Source: Blastomussa wellsi
Lineage: Eukaryota; Cnidaria; Anthozoa; Scleractinia; Plerogyridae
Assembly (NCBI GenBank): GCA_947652115.1
Contig: OX393564.1
Location: 21,943,219 to 22,007,218, forward strand
Direction: 5' to 3'
DNA length: 64,000 bases
Shown here: one piece after another, positions 11,839 to 22,700 of the stretch
How the letters are laid out: each line of letters begins with the position of its first letter
Numbering within the stretch: the first letter of the stretch is position 1
Notes under the pieces: generated by a model
Database searches by the model: none
Told to the model about the DNA's origin: nothing
Seen by the model: the letters and a program-made list of their open reading frames with translations, nothing else
Translations under genes and position numbers: made by a program

Positions 11839-14800
11839 ATGGCGCATTGCTTGGAAGTAACTGATGATACGCTCCTTGGTGTAAAGCTCAACATTCTTCT
11901 CATCAATGGCGGGACAGAAGGGCTAAGACGCGTATTCGATGGTCTTGTTCCCCCGCCCAAGCTCCAACATTTTCTCATAATCAAAGAGCCAGAGATAAAG
12001 AAACTTCATCAAAAGAGAATCATTAACAAGTCTCAATGGGACAAACTTTACCCGCCGATGCCGGGTACTCCAGCATCCAAACATTTCGACATTTCTCTTC
12101 TTTATGTCTTGCTTCGAAGCGTTTGTGGGTTACTCGCTCCTGTCACTGGTTGGGGCGCCAAACCTGCTCCTTCAGATCATTCAGTCGAAAGCGCGGTAGA
12201 AATGATTCATTGGTACCGTAACAGCTGCGGTCATGCCTTGATGGTTGACGTTGATGAGTCTTCATTCGAGACGTCCTGGAAGGAGATTTCTGAAGCAATA
12301 AAAATACTTGGCGAGGACTCATCTAGGGTCGAAAATCTCAAAGCCACACCACTGTTGGTCAGCACTTGCTTAGAGAGACTCGCTAAGTTCGATTTCTCTG
12401 GTGAAGTAAATTATCATGCGTCGAAGCATCATCCAGGAACTCGCAAGTGGGTTTTTAGTCACGTGGACAATTGGTTTCTAGATCGTAGTTCCGATTCACG
12501 CGTCTTAATCGTTACAGGAAATGCTGGTATGGGCAAATCAGTTATCGCAGCACAGCTCTGTAAGAAAATGAAAGACCGAGAAGTACTTGGTGGATGCCAC
12601 TTTTGCCAACATAATAATCAGCGGCGGAGAAAACCAGACTTGATGCTTCAGTCACTGGCCAGACGTTTGTGTGACACTCTTCCAGGCTTCAAGGACGTTT
12701 TAACAGGACAGTTGACCTCGTTGAAAGAAAATGTGCTAGCCAACATGAACATAGAGGAACTGTTTACGCATCTCCTTCAAGAACCCACAAACATGATGGC
12801 CGATCCAGGGAAGAACATACTCTTGGTAGTAGACGCTTTAGATGAGTGCGAATATCATGGAAGAAACGAGCTCCTGGATGTGATCAAGACACAGTTCCAC
12901 AAACTCCCATCTTGGATCAAGTTCCTTGTGACGGGTCGCCAAGAAAACGCAATGGCTGACAAGTTAGCCCATTTAAGACCATTTGTTCTTCATGCTTTGG
13001 ACGAGAACAACGAGAGAGACATTGAGTTGTTTTTCAAAGACACGTTAAGGACCCTCTTGCCCACCAGTGCCTTGGAAGAGAGTGTTCGTCACCTCGTTTG
13101 CCAAGCTCAAGGACTCATGCTGTATGCCTACTATTTTATCCAATTCGTAAAAGAACATGAAAGCACTTTGACGCCTGCAGCTATAAATGAAATGTTTCCT
13201 CGTGGAATTGCGTCTGTCTATGAACGGTACTTTGATCGCTTGCAGATGGACCTTGAAGTCGAGGAAAGGCCTTTCAAAGACTTTCTGTCTTCACTTGCTG
13301 CAGCGCGGTCTCCTTTACCAGTAAGAATGGCATTCAGAATCCTTGGATTATGCTCTGAAACTGAAGACAGTTCTCTTCAAATCCAAAAGATCTCTGGATC
13401 TATCTCAAGCCTACTTCCTATTCGCAAGGATTGCATGGAAGTATTTCACAAGTCCATTGTTGACTGGTTGTCTTGCCCGAAATTGTACGGTCGCCACAGA
13501 TTTACAGTTGAGCTGGGACAAGGCGATGTCGCTTTGTCAAAAGAATGCGAAAAGACCTACAAGTCCATCAAAGCCCGTAACGATGTCCTTGCAGAGTACA
13601 CACCGGAGGAAAAATACGCCCTTCAGCATGGAACGTACCATTTGATTGCCTTTGCACAAATGGATGACAGCCAAAAGAGCAATCTCTTTCGCCACGCTTG
13701 CAGCTTGGAACTGCTATATGCCAAACTGCAGAGCAAAGCTTGCGATGTTTTCTCGGTAATTGAAGAACTTCAAAGCGTCAAACCTGTTTTGCAGCTTCCA
13801 AAGGTAGATTCGATGGAACTGGACGATTGCACAACCTGCCTGAGACGGCATCCTTACTTGTTGATGGAAAACCCCAAAATGCTTTTTCAGCTTTTAATAA
13901 ATGAAGCGGAATCTGAGGCAATAAGTCTTGAAGCTTGTGACGTGATGCATAAACCCAAGTATCAACTTCCCCTCAGGCTAGAAGTGGTTAATAGGGCTCA
14001 GTCCAAAGATCCCGTTATCACCAAATTTCGCTGTAAAAGAAACGTGAATTGTTGCGATATTTTAAAGAATGAAGAGCACTCACTTCTTGTATGTGGCTGT
14101 ACAGACGGATATATTCAGATGTTTTCCTTGGAAACAGGAAGGGAACTATGGTTTCACCAACGTGACGAGGTCGAGATTTGGACAACAGAGGAGGAGAGTT
14201 GCAATTACTGCGTCTTCGTCCCACAGCACGACGTGGTCGTCCACGGTCGATTTGATATAGCCGTAACATATGATGGAGAGTCTAAGGAACTGTTCCTAGA
14301 CAATGACCACACCTTCATTGATTCCTGTATTTCGCAAGACAGGAGAAAGATGGTGACCAGGCAAACACATTTGACAGCCGACCTGATGATATGGGATCTT
14401 GACACAGGGAAGCTATTGGACCGTTTGGAACAACCGTCTGAAAGCATTACATGTTGTACAATTTCCGTGTGTGGTCAATTCGTCGTTTGGGGCAGCTTTG
14501 ACCACGGAGTTTCTGTTTGGGACGTCAATGACTCCAATCAGAAATGCCAGCATAATACGTTTAACGACAAACTTCCCTTGATTGTCGATTGCCTCGCTGG
14601 TGTAGAAGAAAATACCCAGTTTGTGCTCGTCAACTCCTCAAAGAAACAGTCCTTAACAGTCTGCAAACTTGACACAGACGCGTTTGAGACCGAGTCCACA
14701 ACAGATGTAGACCTTGGATCTGCTCATAGAAGTCTTGGTGTGTCAAGCTGTGGAGCCTGTTTGTACGTATGTGGTGATTCCTATCACATTGACTGTTCCA

Positions 14801-15837
14801 GTCTACCATTTGCTGTTCGCATTGTTCCAATTTCAAACACAACTAAGTGGAAATATGCCAAAGAGGTGGACTCGGAGAGAGTGCTCCTACGACACTTGGA
14901 CACTGTTTACATGTGTTGCACTCTTGAAAACACAACTTCCACAGTGATGACGGATCGTGGGGTGCAGGCCATTTCGTTTTCAATTGACGGCAGACAGGTG
15001 TACGTCTTGTCCAAGGTAGGACTCAGCATATATGAAGCTTCAAGTGGACGATTCCTCCATGGTAACAGGTCTATTATCGATGCGAACTCTTTTGCCCTGT
15101 CCCCTAACGGAAAGGCCATTTTGGTTCAAACAAAAGATCACCTGCAACTATGGGACAGCAACCTTCAGCAAAAAATCAAGTCTCTAGAACATCCGTTAAT
15201 GCCACGATGTTTCTTCGGATATATTAATGACGACCTGGTTTTGTTTTTGTCTAGAACAGGAGATATTCAGCTGTGGGATCTCAACGAATTAAGTCTCAAG
15301 GAAAACAAGAACATAAAGAGGTCGTTAATCGAATGCTGCGACATCTTTCCTTTGAAGAGAAAAGATGGGAGTGGAAATGTTTCACATTATCGTCTCCTCT
15401 GCTGTGATCGTCATGGAGGGCTAACTTTACAGGACACATTCAAACCGCGCAGAATCATGCAGAACGTTCCTAAGGAACAGATTGCGAAACGCTGCAAATT
15501 CTCACCAGATGGTAGTTCGGTAGCAACTGGGCACATTGATGGAACATTACAGATTTGGGACGGACGCCATCTTGAACTTAAAAAAATTCTGCGTTGTGGA
15601 GATGGTCTGGTCAAAGGGTGTGGTTATCTAGTGCAAGATCTTGGGGATGTGGTTGCATCGTTAAGTGAATCAGGGACCTTAAGGGTCTGGGATGCTTTCA
15701 CTCGAGAGCTACTTGGCTTTATGAACTTCCAGAGCAAAGTCCGTGGAATCGTAACTTCACCGGTGGATGCACAGGTTTGTGTGGCTCTTGAGGACAAAAT
15801 TGTGATTGTTAACGTTCACAGACCCGACTTTGATTAA
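11839..15837 (+). CDS. HEPN-NACHT-WD40 protein (STAND/NLR-like), single exon
   Basis: Intronless frame of 1332 codons. The ATG at 11839 is the first after an in-frame TGA at 11821. Residues about 1-170 match the DZIP3-like HEPN domain seen in cnidarian and other animal NLR-like proteins; at 127-132 they read RNSCGH, the R-N-x3-H motif of HEPN ribonucleases. Residues about 195-390 form the NACHT NTPase: Walker A GNAGMGKS at 227-234 and Walker B ILLVVDALDE near 327-336, followed by a sensor-like FLVTGR. A helical arm region follows. From about 730 to the end there are degenerate WD40 repeats, with strands such as LMIWD (~849), VSVWD (~892), LQLWD (~1103), IQLWD (~1143), LQIWD (~1237) and LRVWD (~1282). 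STAND proteins of this build are ATP-driven sensor switches in which WD40 repeats sense and the N-terminal domain is the effector; an immune or stress role is inferred. Lack of introns suggests retrocopy origin or expansion of an intronless family. Confidence 0.93.
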   Translation: MAHCLEVTDDTLLGVKLNILLINGGTEGLRRVFDGLVPPPKLQHFLIIKEPEIKKLHQKRIINKSQWDKLYPPMPGTPASKHFDISLLYVLLRSVCGLLAPVTGWGAKPAPSDHSVESAVEMIHWYRNSCGHALMVDVDESSFETSWKEISEAIKILGEDSSRVENLKATPLLVSTCLERLAKFDFSGEVNYHASKHHPGTRKWVFSHVDNWFLDRSSDSRVLIVTGNAGMGKSVIAAQLCKKMKDREVLGGCHFCQHNNQRRRKPDLMLQSLARRLCDTLPGFKDVLTGQLTSLKENVLANMNIEELFTHLLQEPTNMMADPGKNILLVVDALDECEYHGRNELLDVIKTQFHKLPSWIKFLVTGRQENAMADKLAHLRPFVLHALDENNERDIELFFKDTLRTLLPTSALEESVRHLVCQAQGLMLYAYYFIQFVKEHESTLTPAAINEMFPRGIASVYERYFDRLQMDLEVEERPFKDFLSSLAAARSPLPVRMAFRILGLCSETEDSSLQIQKISGSISSLLPIRKDCMEVFHKSIVDWLSCPKLYGRHRFTVELGQGDVALSKECEKTYKSIKARNDVLAEYTPEEKYALQHGTYHLIAFAQMDDSQKSNLFRHACSLELLYAKLQSKACDVFSVIEELQSVKPVLQLPKVDSMELDDCTTCLRRHPYLLMENPKMLFQLLINEAESEAISLEACDVMHKPKYQLPLRLEVVNRAQSKDPVITKFRCKRNVNCCDILKNEEHSLLVCGCTDGYIQMFSLETGRELWFHQRDEVEIWTTEEESCNYCVFVPQHDVVVHGRFDIAVTYDGESKELFLDNDHTFIDSCISQDRRKMVTRQTHLTADLMIWDLDTGKLLDRLEQPSESITCCTISVCGQFVVWGSFDHGVSVWDVNDSNQKCQHNTFNDKLPLIVDCLAGVEENTQFVLVNSSKKQSLTVCKLDTDAFETESTTDVDLGSAHRSLGVSSCGACLYVCGDSYHIDCSSLPFAVRIVPISNTTKWKYAKEVDSERVLLRHLDTVYMCCTLENTTSTVMTDRGVQAISFSIDGRQVYVLSKVGLSIYEASSGRFLHGNRSIIDANSFALSPNGKAILVQTKDHLQLWDSNLQQKIKSLEHPLMPRCFFGYINDDLVLFLSRTGDIQLWDLNELSLKENKNIKRSLIECCDIFPLKRKDGSGNVSHYRLLCCDRHGGLTLQDTFKPRRIMQNVPKEQIAKRCKFSPDGSSVATGHIDGTLQIWDGRHLELKKILRCGDGLVKGCGYLVQDLGDVVASLSESGTLRVWDAFTRELLGFMNFQSKVRGIVTSPVDAQVCVALEDKIVIVNVHRPDFD

Positions 15838-15969
15838 AGAGCAGGCAATGACTTAACAGGATGCAAGACCGTTTCTACAAAAGATTGCCAGAGAGCCAAC
15901 AAATTCCACTGGAGGGCGTGATAATCCTAAACAATTCGAATACTTTCCAGGAATTTGGCATTCAATATT

Positions 15970-16030
15970 CCCAGTTTGTGCTTGTTAACTCCTCCAAGAA
16001 AAAAAGTATTGTACAGCCTGTGATCTAGTC
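15970..16030 (+). pseudogene. Small relic resembling the WD40 part of the upstream NACHT gene
   Basis: Just 130 bases after the NACHT stop codon, the sequence around 15971-16000 (CCAGTTTGTGCTTGTTAACT and on) matches 14619-14650 inside that gene with about three differences over some 33 bases, then degrades and reaches a stop. The peptide would read QFVLVNSSKK as in the intact gene. It looks like the remnant of a second gene copy or of a local duplication. The block is short, so chance cannot be fully excluded. Confidence 0.5.
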
Positions 16031-16810
16031 ACAGTCAGAGTCACACATACACTCGTTGTCAACAGTTGAGGCTTGTCAAAAGCATTACAAAAAGGGGACT
16101 GGCTCGTAGAAATGCCTAGGGGAGGGGGTAGAAATGCCATGACATGAATGAAAAAAAGAAAAAGAACGTGAAAACTGGAGGCAACGTGTCAAGGATGTTG
16201 TCCAGCCTCCAGCTGTCACGTGACCATTGAGGAGGATCAAGTGAGGATGTCTTTTTGGGTACAATTTTACCTGTAGTAAATCTTTCTCGATCCAGGATAA
16301 CCTTAAAAACAACCTTGGGTTACTTTGCGAAGTATACATTTTCCTTGCAGCAGCAGTAAAATTTGGTGCATTTGGGTTCCTCTCAAACAGGTTGGATTGT
16401 ATCTGGGGAGCTCTGTCTTATCTCACAACGTGAAAGCTAGGCCTGAGGGATTTCGCGAGAACGAAAAGTTTTTTACCTTTGCGAGGGGCTATTTTCAGGT
16501 GCACCAAAAATAACCGCCATTTGCGCTTGGGCACAGTTCGGAGGGACCCTTTAATTAAAGGCGGTTTGGAGAAAACAGTTTTCGGGCGAGGTTACAGCCC
16601 CCTCCCCCCTCTCCCCCGCCAAGTCCGAAGGAACCGGTACGCCTATGCAATACACGCTGTTGTTGTAATCCGAAAAAGGCGATTAATTAATTTTCAAAGA
16701 ATTCTATGTATATTTGTTTCGTCGATTATTTCCAATTGATTTGCTTTTCCCATTGGAAGGTTTTGAAATCGGCTGGGTGACATTGTTATTTCTCGAGTCT
16801 GGAAATAGAC

Positions 16811-17256
16811 CTTATTCACGATAGCCGCCATGTTTGTTTTCACATTGTAATGCAAATTAGGCACGTGATTTGGGAGGGGCAAACAAGCCTAAATCGATAA
16901 ATTTCAGCTGGTTTCTTATCATGTATGATATTTTTTCATAGCCATGCTTTGTTTTCTGTTTGGTAGTTTAAATATTCTAATTTCAACGCAATTTTGGCAC
17001 TTTATAAAAAAAGAAAACGGTTTGCATTGTTAACAAGTCAAGGTATGGAGTAACCATCTCTATTTCAAACCAACCTTGTAGTGAAATCATTATTCCATAA
17101 CTTGGCTATCAAATGTGGCTTTACCGCAAATACTTCATTATTTAGGCCGTCCGATTTTCCGAGAAACGGCATCATTTCAGTGTTGGCCCCCTGGCCGACA
17201 ACGTGGCTAATTTGCATTACAATATGAAAACCACCATGGCGGCTATCGTGAATATG
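16811..17256. mobile_element. MITE with ~50-bp terminal inverted repeats
   Basis: The left end reads ATTCACGATAGCCGCCATG followed by CACATTGTAATGCAAATTAG. The right end carries CTAATTTGCATTACAATATG and CATGGCGGCTATCGTGAAT. These are long, slightly diverged inverted repeats round a non-coding core of about 340 bases, typical of a non-autonomous DNA transposon. Confidence 0.75.
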
Positions 17257-17308
17257 GTTCATTGAGGAGACTGACTAACAGAAATGCCTTCGTGTCCCGC
17301 ACCACATT

Positions 17309-17490
17309 GAAGGAGCTACGTCACGATATTTTGAGTTATTTCTTCGACAACCTAAATTACCCTTAAAACCAAAAACTAATAGCTTGCTAAGGAAGAAAAA
17401 CACCAAAGGAGTGATACTAAAGCAAAAAGGAACAAGGATGGCTGAGGATGGCGAAGATTGAAACGGATTGGAAATGACGATTTTGCTCCG
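17309..17490 (+). repeat. Dispersed repeat, copy 1 of 4
   Basis: Contains GAAGAAAAACACCAAAGGAG and GGATGGCTGAGGATGG. Related copies lie at 22890-22985 (+), 24415-24605 (-) and 61420-61560 (+). No coding content; the family type is unknown. Confidence 0.65.
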
Positions 17491-17640
17491 TGTTCTAAGA
17501 TATATACTTTTGGAATGGTTTGTTTGGTTGGGCGCGAAAAATGATTGCTCGTTGTTCTTGACCGTGAACATTATTTTTGCCATGCCCCAAACACACAAGC
17601 AAATCAGAGATGAAATATGATTACGCTGAAGTCAAACAAA

Positions 17641-17646
17641 TTTATT
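17641..17646 (-). promoter_or_regulatory. Candidate polyadenylation signal of AK9
   Basis: TTTATT on the plus strand is AATAAA in the direction of AK9, 164 bases past its stop codon. No transcript evidence is available. Confidence 0.45.
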
Positions 17647-17809
17647 TACAAAGAAAAATATTTACAAAGCTATGATACAACATGAATTGAACTACACATG
17701 TAGTACAGGTTATAATTTTAAGAGTGTGCAGTCTTTCTTAAAAAATAAATACTCTGTTATCTAACTTGCATTTTGCCACATAAAACTGTCACGCCGTGGC
17801 TCTGATATG

Positions 17810-19711
17810 TCACGCACACCAAGTGGCTGTGGGTTCGATGTCCTTGAGTGCCAAAAAGGTTGACAGCTTGTGATCGAAATCAATTGGAAGCTCGTCTGGT
17901 TCTCGATAGCGATTGGTCATCTCTTTACCTAGGTAGCCAATCAGCTCGCACTCTTCCTCGAATCTCATCAATTTCTGTTTGTATTTTTTGCGAACGTATT
18001 CGCTGCTCTTTGGGTTGTAGGCTGAAAATAAGAAGACAAATGGTTGTAAGTCCTATTCGCCGGCACATTTTAATGTCCGAGAATTTAGTGGACCCACAGT
18101 TTGGCTAAGAGGACTAAGATTCAAATACAGGAATAGTCCGGAGTTGGGGAGGGGCCCAGGGGGCCTCCTTTTCCGCCCGAAGGTCCCAAAATTCCCCCTC
18201 CTGCTACTCCCCACCCCACGCTTCCCATCTTAATATCTCACCTTCCCCCACGAAAAAGGATTATTGAAAATGGTTTCCATTGTTCTAACACATGCCGATG
18301 GTAATTACATTGTAAAATTACTCTATCAACATCGTCTTTACCTTTAAGATGATAGGCGATGTAAAGCAAAGCAGACTTCTTGGCGTCAACAAACGGATAC
18401 TTCGGTTTAAAGCAGCCGACCGCGGTCAGCGCTTTCGTTAGGGCAGTGGCCACACTCTGCTCCATGTAACCCAACATGGGGAGTCCACTTACAAGTAAGG
18501 GCTCCTTGCGAGGCGGTAACTTGTGCGGTAAAGTCAGGCCGAAGTACTTCTCTGGTAGTCTGGAAAATTAAAAAAAAAAAAAGATATATCTGAGTTTATT
18601 ACTGTAAGTTTTTCATTTTTCTTCAAGTATTATGTTTTTAGTAAACAGAAATGTGAGTTTTATAAAAACCTAAAAGACAACATTGCTGTCTGGTTATCGG
18701 ACGAAATTACACTAATTTTGTAATTATCTAGACGCTATCAGCGTCGAATGGACGTGAAAACGTAACTTCAGCATCAAAATATATTATCTGAACGTACCTC
18801 ATAAATTTCTGCAGTTTTTCCTCGGATTCAAAACAGAACAGTTGTTCTCTGTACTCAACCACCAACTCTGTTTCTCCAGGGACGATACTCTCATACCTGT
18901 AAAGAAATGCGAAAAGAAATACCACGCTTAAAATTAACTAAATCAGTTTTCATTGGGACGCCTCTATCAATATTCAGGGTTACCCGCGATCAGGCGTTCT
19001 TATTTTTAGTGGCGAGTAAAAAAAACGACGCAAAAATACATAGAACGCCTGATCGCAGGTTATATTCAGGGCCGCAACCTTTCGCTAGAAACGTTAATTA
19101 TCAGGAGCCACCTTATTATTTTGAGCTTAACCTAGATTTGCAAAAAATAGTTACAGAGTGATACTGCAGTGATACCAGTCACTTGATATTGCAGAAAATC
19201 AGGACAGTATACAAGGTTTATGATTGGCTATTTCTGACATTGGGTGCGATAAATATATCTACTGCGTGACATCGAGATTTCAGTTACACATATACCCTAT
19301 GTTGCGTGACATGTAACGCTTGTAAAGGTGTGCTCGTTACCAACCTCAGTTTTCCATCCAAGTATGTGACCGGGCAGTAGCCTTTCAGTTCAATCTGTTT
19401 GGGGAACATGGTCTTCACATCCGCTACAGTCCTTCTTTTCGGAAGGAGCTCGGGTTCGGGTAGTTTCCTTGGAGCCAAAGGAGGCACATAACGAGCAGGG
19501 TCCGCAAGAAATTTCTCCAACTCCACTCGCGACGCCATCTTGTAATAACGCCCGCGAAATTCAGCAGCAAACTCCAGCGAAGAGTTCACTGAACAGTTCA
19601 CCAGTTCCCCACGGTCGGCCAGGCTGACTGGACAGTATTGACCATAGTCGCCCAGTCGCATGAGGCATTCACTGGGTGTGATGCACATGTCAGCCACAGA
19701 GGCCGCTTTAC
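17810..19711 (-). CDS. AK9: AK9 C-terminal YHS-like repeats and tail (exons 26-29)
   Basis: Exon 26 encodes two YHS-like starts, QYCPVSLADRGELV and GYCPVTYLDGK, with FRGRYYKMASRVELEKFL between. Exon 27 adds LFCFESEEKLQKFM. Exons 28-29 encode the conserved tail: LPMLGYMEQSVATALTKAL, then RKKYKQKLMRFEEECELIGY, then IDFDHKLSTFL before the TGA at 17810-17812. This tail is diagnostic for AK9 rather than other adenylate kinases. Confidence 0.92.
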
Positions 19712-22700
19712 CTGGAAATGTTACGAGAAACGAGGCGGTTAGGCATTGCGCGGTCGCAAGTTGAAATGGCGTACAGACTAACTTTGGGAGGCCAAATAGA
19801 CTCGCAAGTTTTCAAAAAGCCATTTCAATGCCACTGCGCGCTCTTCGATCTAGTATTTCAGGTAAACAACAAAACTTGTGTTGACTCCCGTTGGGGGGGG
19901 GGGGGGGCGAAACGATGAAAAACGTGCGTTGACTTGCGGCACATTTGATCTCGACCAAAGTGAGCGCAAGTCATTAAGTAAACGAAAATACACGCACGTC
20001 CTGGCCAAAAGAAGACAGATAATCGCAAGTTGAAACCTAACTTGCAAAGAGACACTCTCAGTATATCGATATTGGATGGGCAAGCTTTAATAGGATCTTC
20101 ACAATCCACTCTTTACTGGTGAACATTTCATAATCCTCACCTTCCGATAATCTCTGTAAGTACGTCTGAATTTGACGGACACTCGTCCTCGCTTCATCCA
20201 GGGCCTGGTTCCAAATCCACCACTTGGACCGCTGCCCGTCTACGGGCACCCAGTTTCTGTGCTCCTTTTGGTACCAGTCTCTTACGGCCATAATCTCCTG
20301 CTGCCAGGCGTTGAGCCTGATGCCGAGAATCTGTTGGCTGTCGTGCAAAGGAAGGACCCTGAGACAGAGATGGTAGAGAAGAGTGATCAACATGTAAACT
20401 CTCCAGCCAAAGTTAGTCAAGTAGGTGAAGAGAGTTAACGAGCTCATCAAGGAGGGGTAAATACCTTGATATATAATTTAATTCTGTTAACTCAATCATT
20501 TTAAAGCGAGACAGATTATGCTGTCGTACCTTGTAGGCGCATGACGGTCAGCGGTTCCTCGCTTCAGCACCTCATCGTCCTCCACCTGTAGTTCCAGGAC
20601 TCTCACGGGTATGATCTTTCGTTCGGTGAGCAGCTCCACTTGTCTCATTGTGACAGGATATCCGTCAAGTATAAACCTAACGAATGAGCAAGATAAGCTT
20701 GAGACATTATACTACAAAACGTGCATCAAATAGAAACATACGAGGAAAATGAACGGTGTCGCTTAGTGAGTTATCTTAGAGCAGAAATTGAAGGCCAATG
20801 GCAAGAACAAATGTAAATAAAACTCGTGGTATTTTGGTCATAAAAATACTGTTCGTTATATAGGGTGGGGATTTGAACGTTTAGCCTCGATTTCATGTGA
20901 CGAGTCCCGGCGATTCCACGTGGGTTGATAAATCGTGGCCGAGCCAAGACGATGCCAACATGGCGAGTTTTGAGGGTTTTAAAATTAAAGATTGCAGCTT
21001 CTTGGCGGCTTAGCTAAAAAGCAAAGGACTAATGCTTTAGGCGCCCAAAAGATCCCTGAGTGGTTGAGATATTATCGCGTTCTCTAAGCTAAAACGGCAC
21101 CAACAGATGTCTGATCTCGACTTCTGGAGCATGACAGAAGCTACTAAAAAGTTGAAACGGTGATCTGGTCACTTATTAATTTTCCCGGGGGAGGGGACAT
21201 TTAAACGGCAATTTTTGCCCGGGGAGAGGGGAATTTGAACAAAAATTTTTCATATGCCCGGGGGGTTGCTGAAGCTTCGATTTCACTGGTGCCTTACCCT
21301 CGCGTCTGGCATTGCATATCCAGCAGGGCCACTTCCAAAGCTTGTACCGCAAGCTCATCTGGCACAGGGTTACCAGCTTTAAGATGAAGATTCATCTGTC
21401 GCGTTAGTTCAGTATACGGCTGAAGATTCAGAACTTTTCTGATTGCTTCTCCAATGGACAGTCTCATGACACCATACTCCGCCACAAAACGGTTCGCCAC
21501 TGCAGCAACAAACGATACAGCGTATTATAATAAGAACCAGCACACCATGAAAGTGTTACACTGGACAATGTTTCGTCTAGTTTGACCTGAACCGTTATTT
21601 ATTGTAACAAATAAGGTATGGTAAGGTCAGTTTGCGTACGAGCCTTGTGGCCCATCAGGCCGAAAAGCTATCCTGGTTTCCGCTGCATAAAGCACCTCGG
21701 CGTATTTCTCCTCCCCCCTGGATGGGATGCTCGTCCATAGCAGGGTTTCACCCCAGCATTAAGTTCGCCGGTACCTGTTTATACACTTGGGTGGAGAGAC
21801 GCAATGTGAGAGTAAAGTGTCTTGCCAAAGAACATAGAACAGTGCCCCAGGCCAGGGCACGAGCCCAGACCGCTAGAACTGCGCCTTCCGTTGTGGGATG
21901 GGATTGTTACAAATAACACAGAGAAACGAAACTAGGAATAACAAAATGAATTAAAAATTTCTAGCTAGTTAAAAACGCCACATTGTTTTGCCTACTCACA
22001 TCCAGTCTTGCCCGACTTGGGAGGTCCGATAATCGCCATTTTGATTGGAACAACTGGCTTAGGCGAGGGTTGTTTTAAGAAACGGGACGGGCACTGCATG
22101 AAGGTCTCCCGCTCGTCCCGTCCCGAACAGAAGTACACATGCTGTCGGTACACCACAGGGTAGGTATAAACCCCAAAGCCGTGTTGGGGCGGCAGAACTT
22201 CACCTTCTATAAGCTGGGAAGGAAATCAAATGGTAGAACATTACAGTCTGAGACGGATAGCTGCTTTACCAAAATCAGTGTCTTGTGCCACAAAATGCTC
22301 CTGCAGAATTATCAAGAAGAATTCCAATAACATTTTAGCAGAGAGACCGATCCAAAACATTTTTGGCCACTTTTTCACTACATAGCCATAGGCTTAAAGA
22401 CTTGAAACAAATTGGCTGATGCTTGCAAGTTCCAATCCATTTCCATCCTCATCATCCGTGACAGCATACAAGAGTTAAGAGTTTCAGTGTAGTGCTGTGG
22501 TCTTTAGCCTGCGTAACAAGCATTCCCAAGCCAGCGTAAAGCTCTTCCCGTCCGAGCGATCGAAGAGCTGTTATCGTAATCTGGCGAGGCGAAAATTGGG
22601 CGAAAACAAAAAGTGAACGAGGGGAGAGAGGGGGAGTACCATCCCCCCAGCCCCTCCGCCTCGTCCACTTTTTGCTCTCGCCCCAATTTTCGCGCGCCCA

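Larger units (their letters stand above)
16031..17809. other. Intergenic region between the NACHT and AK9 genes
   Basis: The two genes converge here. No coding frame is credible. The region holds a MITE (16811-17256), one copy of a dispersed repeat (17309-17490) and the probable AK9 3' UTR with a polyadenylation signal at 17641-17646. No clear AATAAA was found for the NACHT gene. Confidence 0.6.

Noticed and set aside
22139..22330. 63-codon plus-strand frame over AK9 exon 22
   Set aside because: Antisense shadow of a well-supported AK9 exon.
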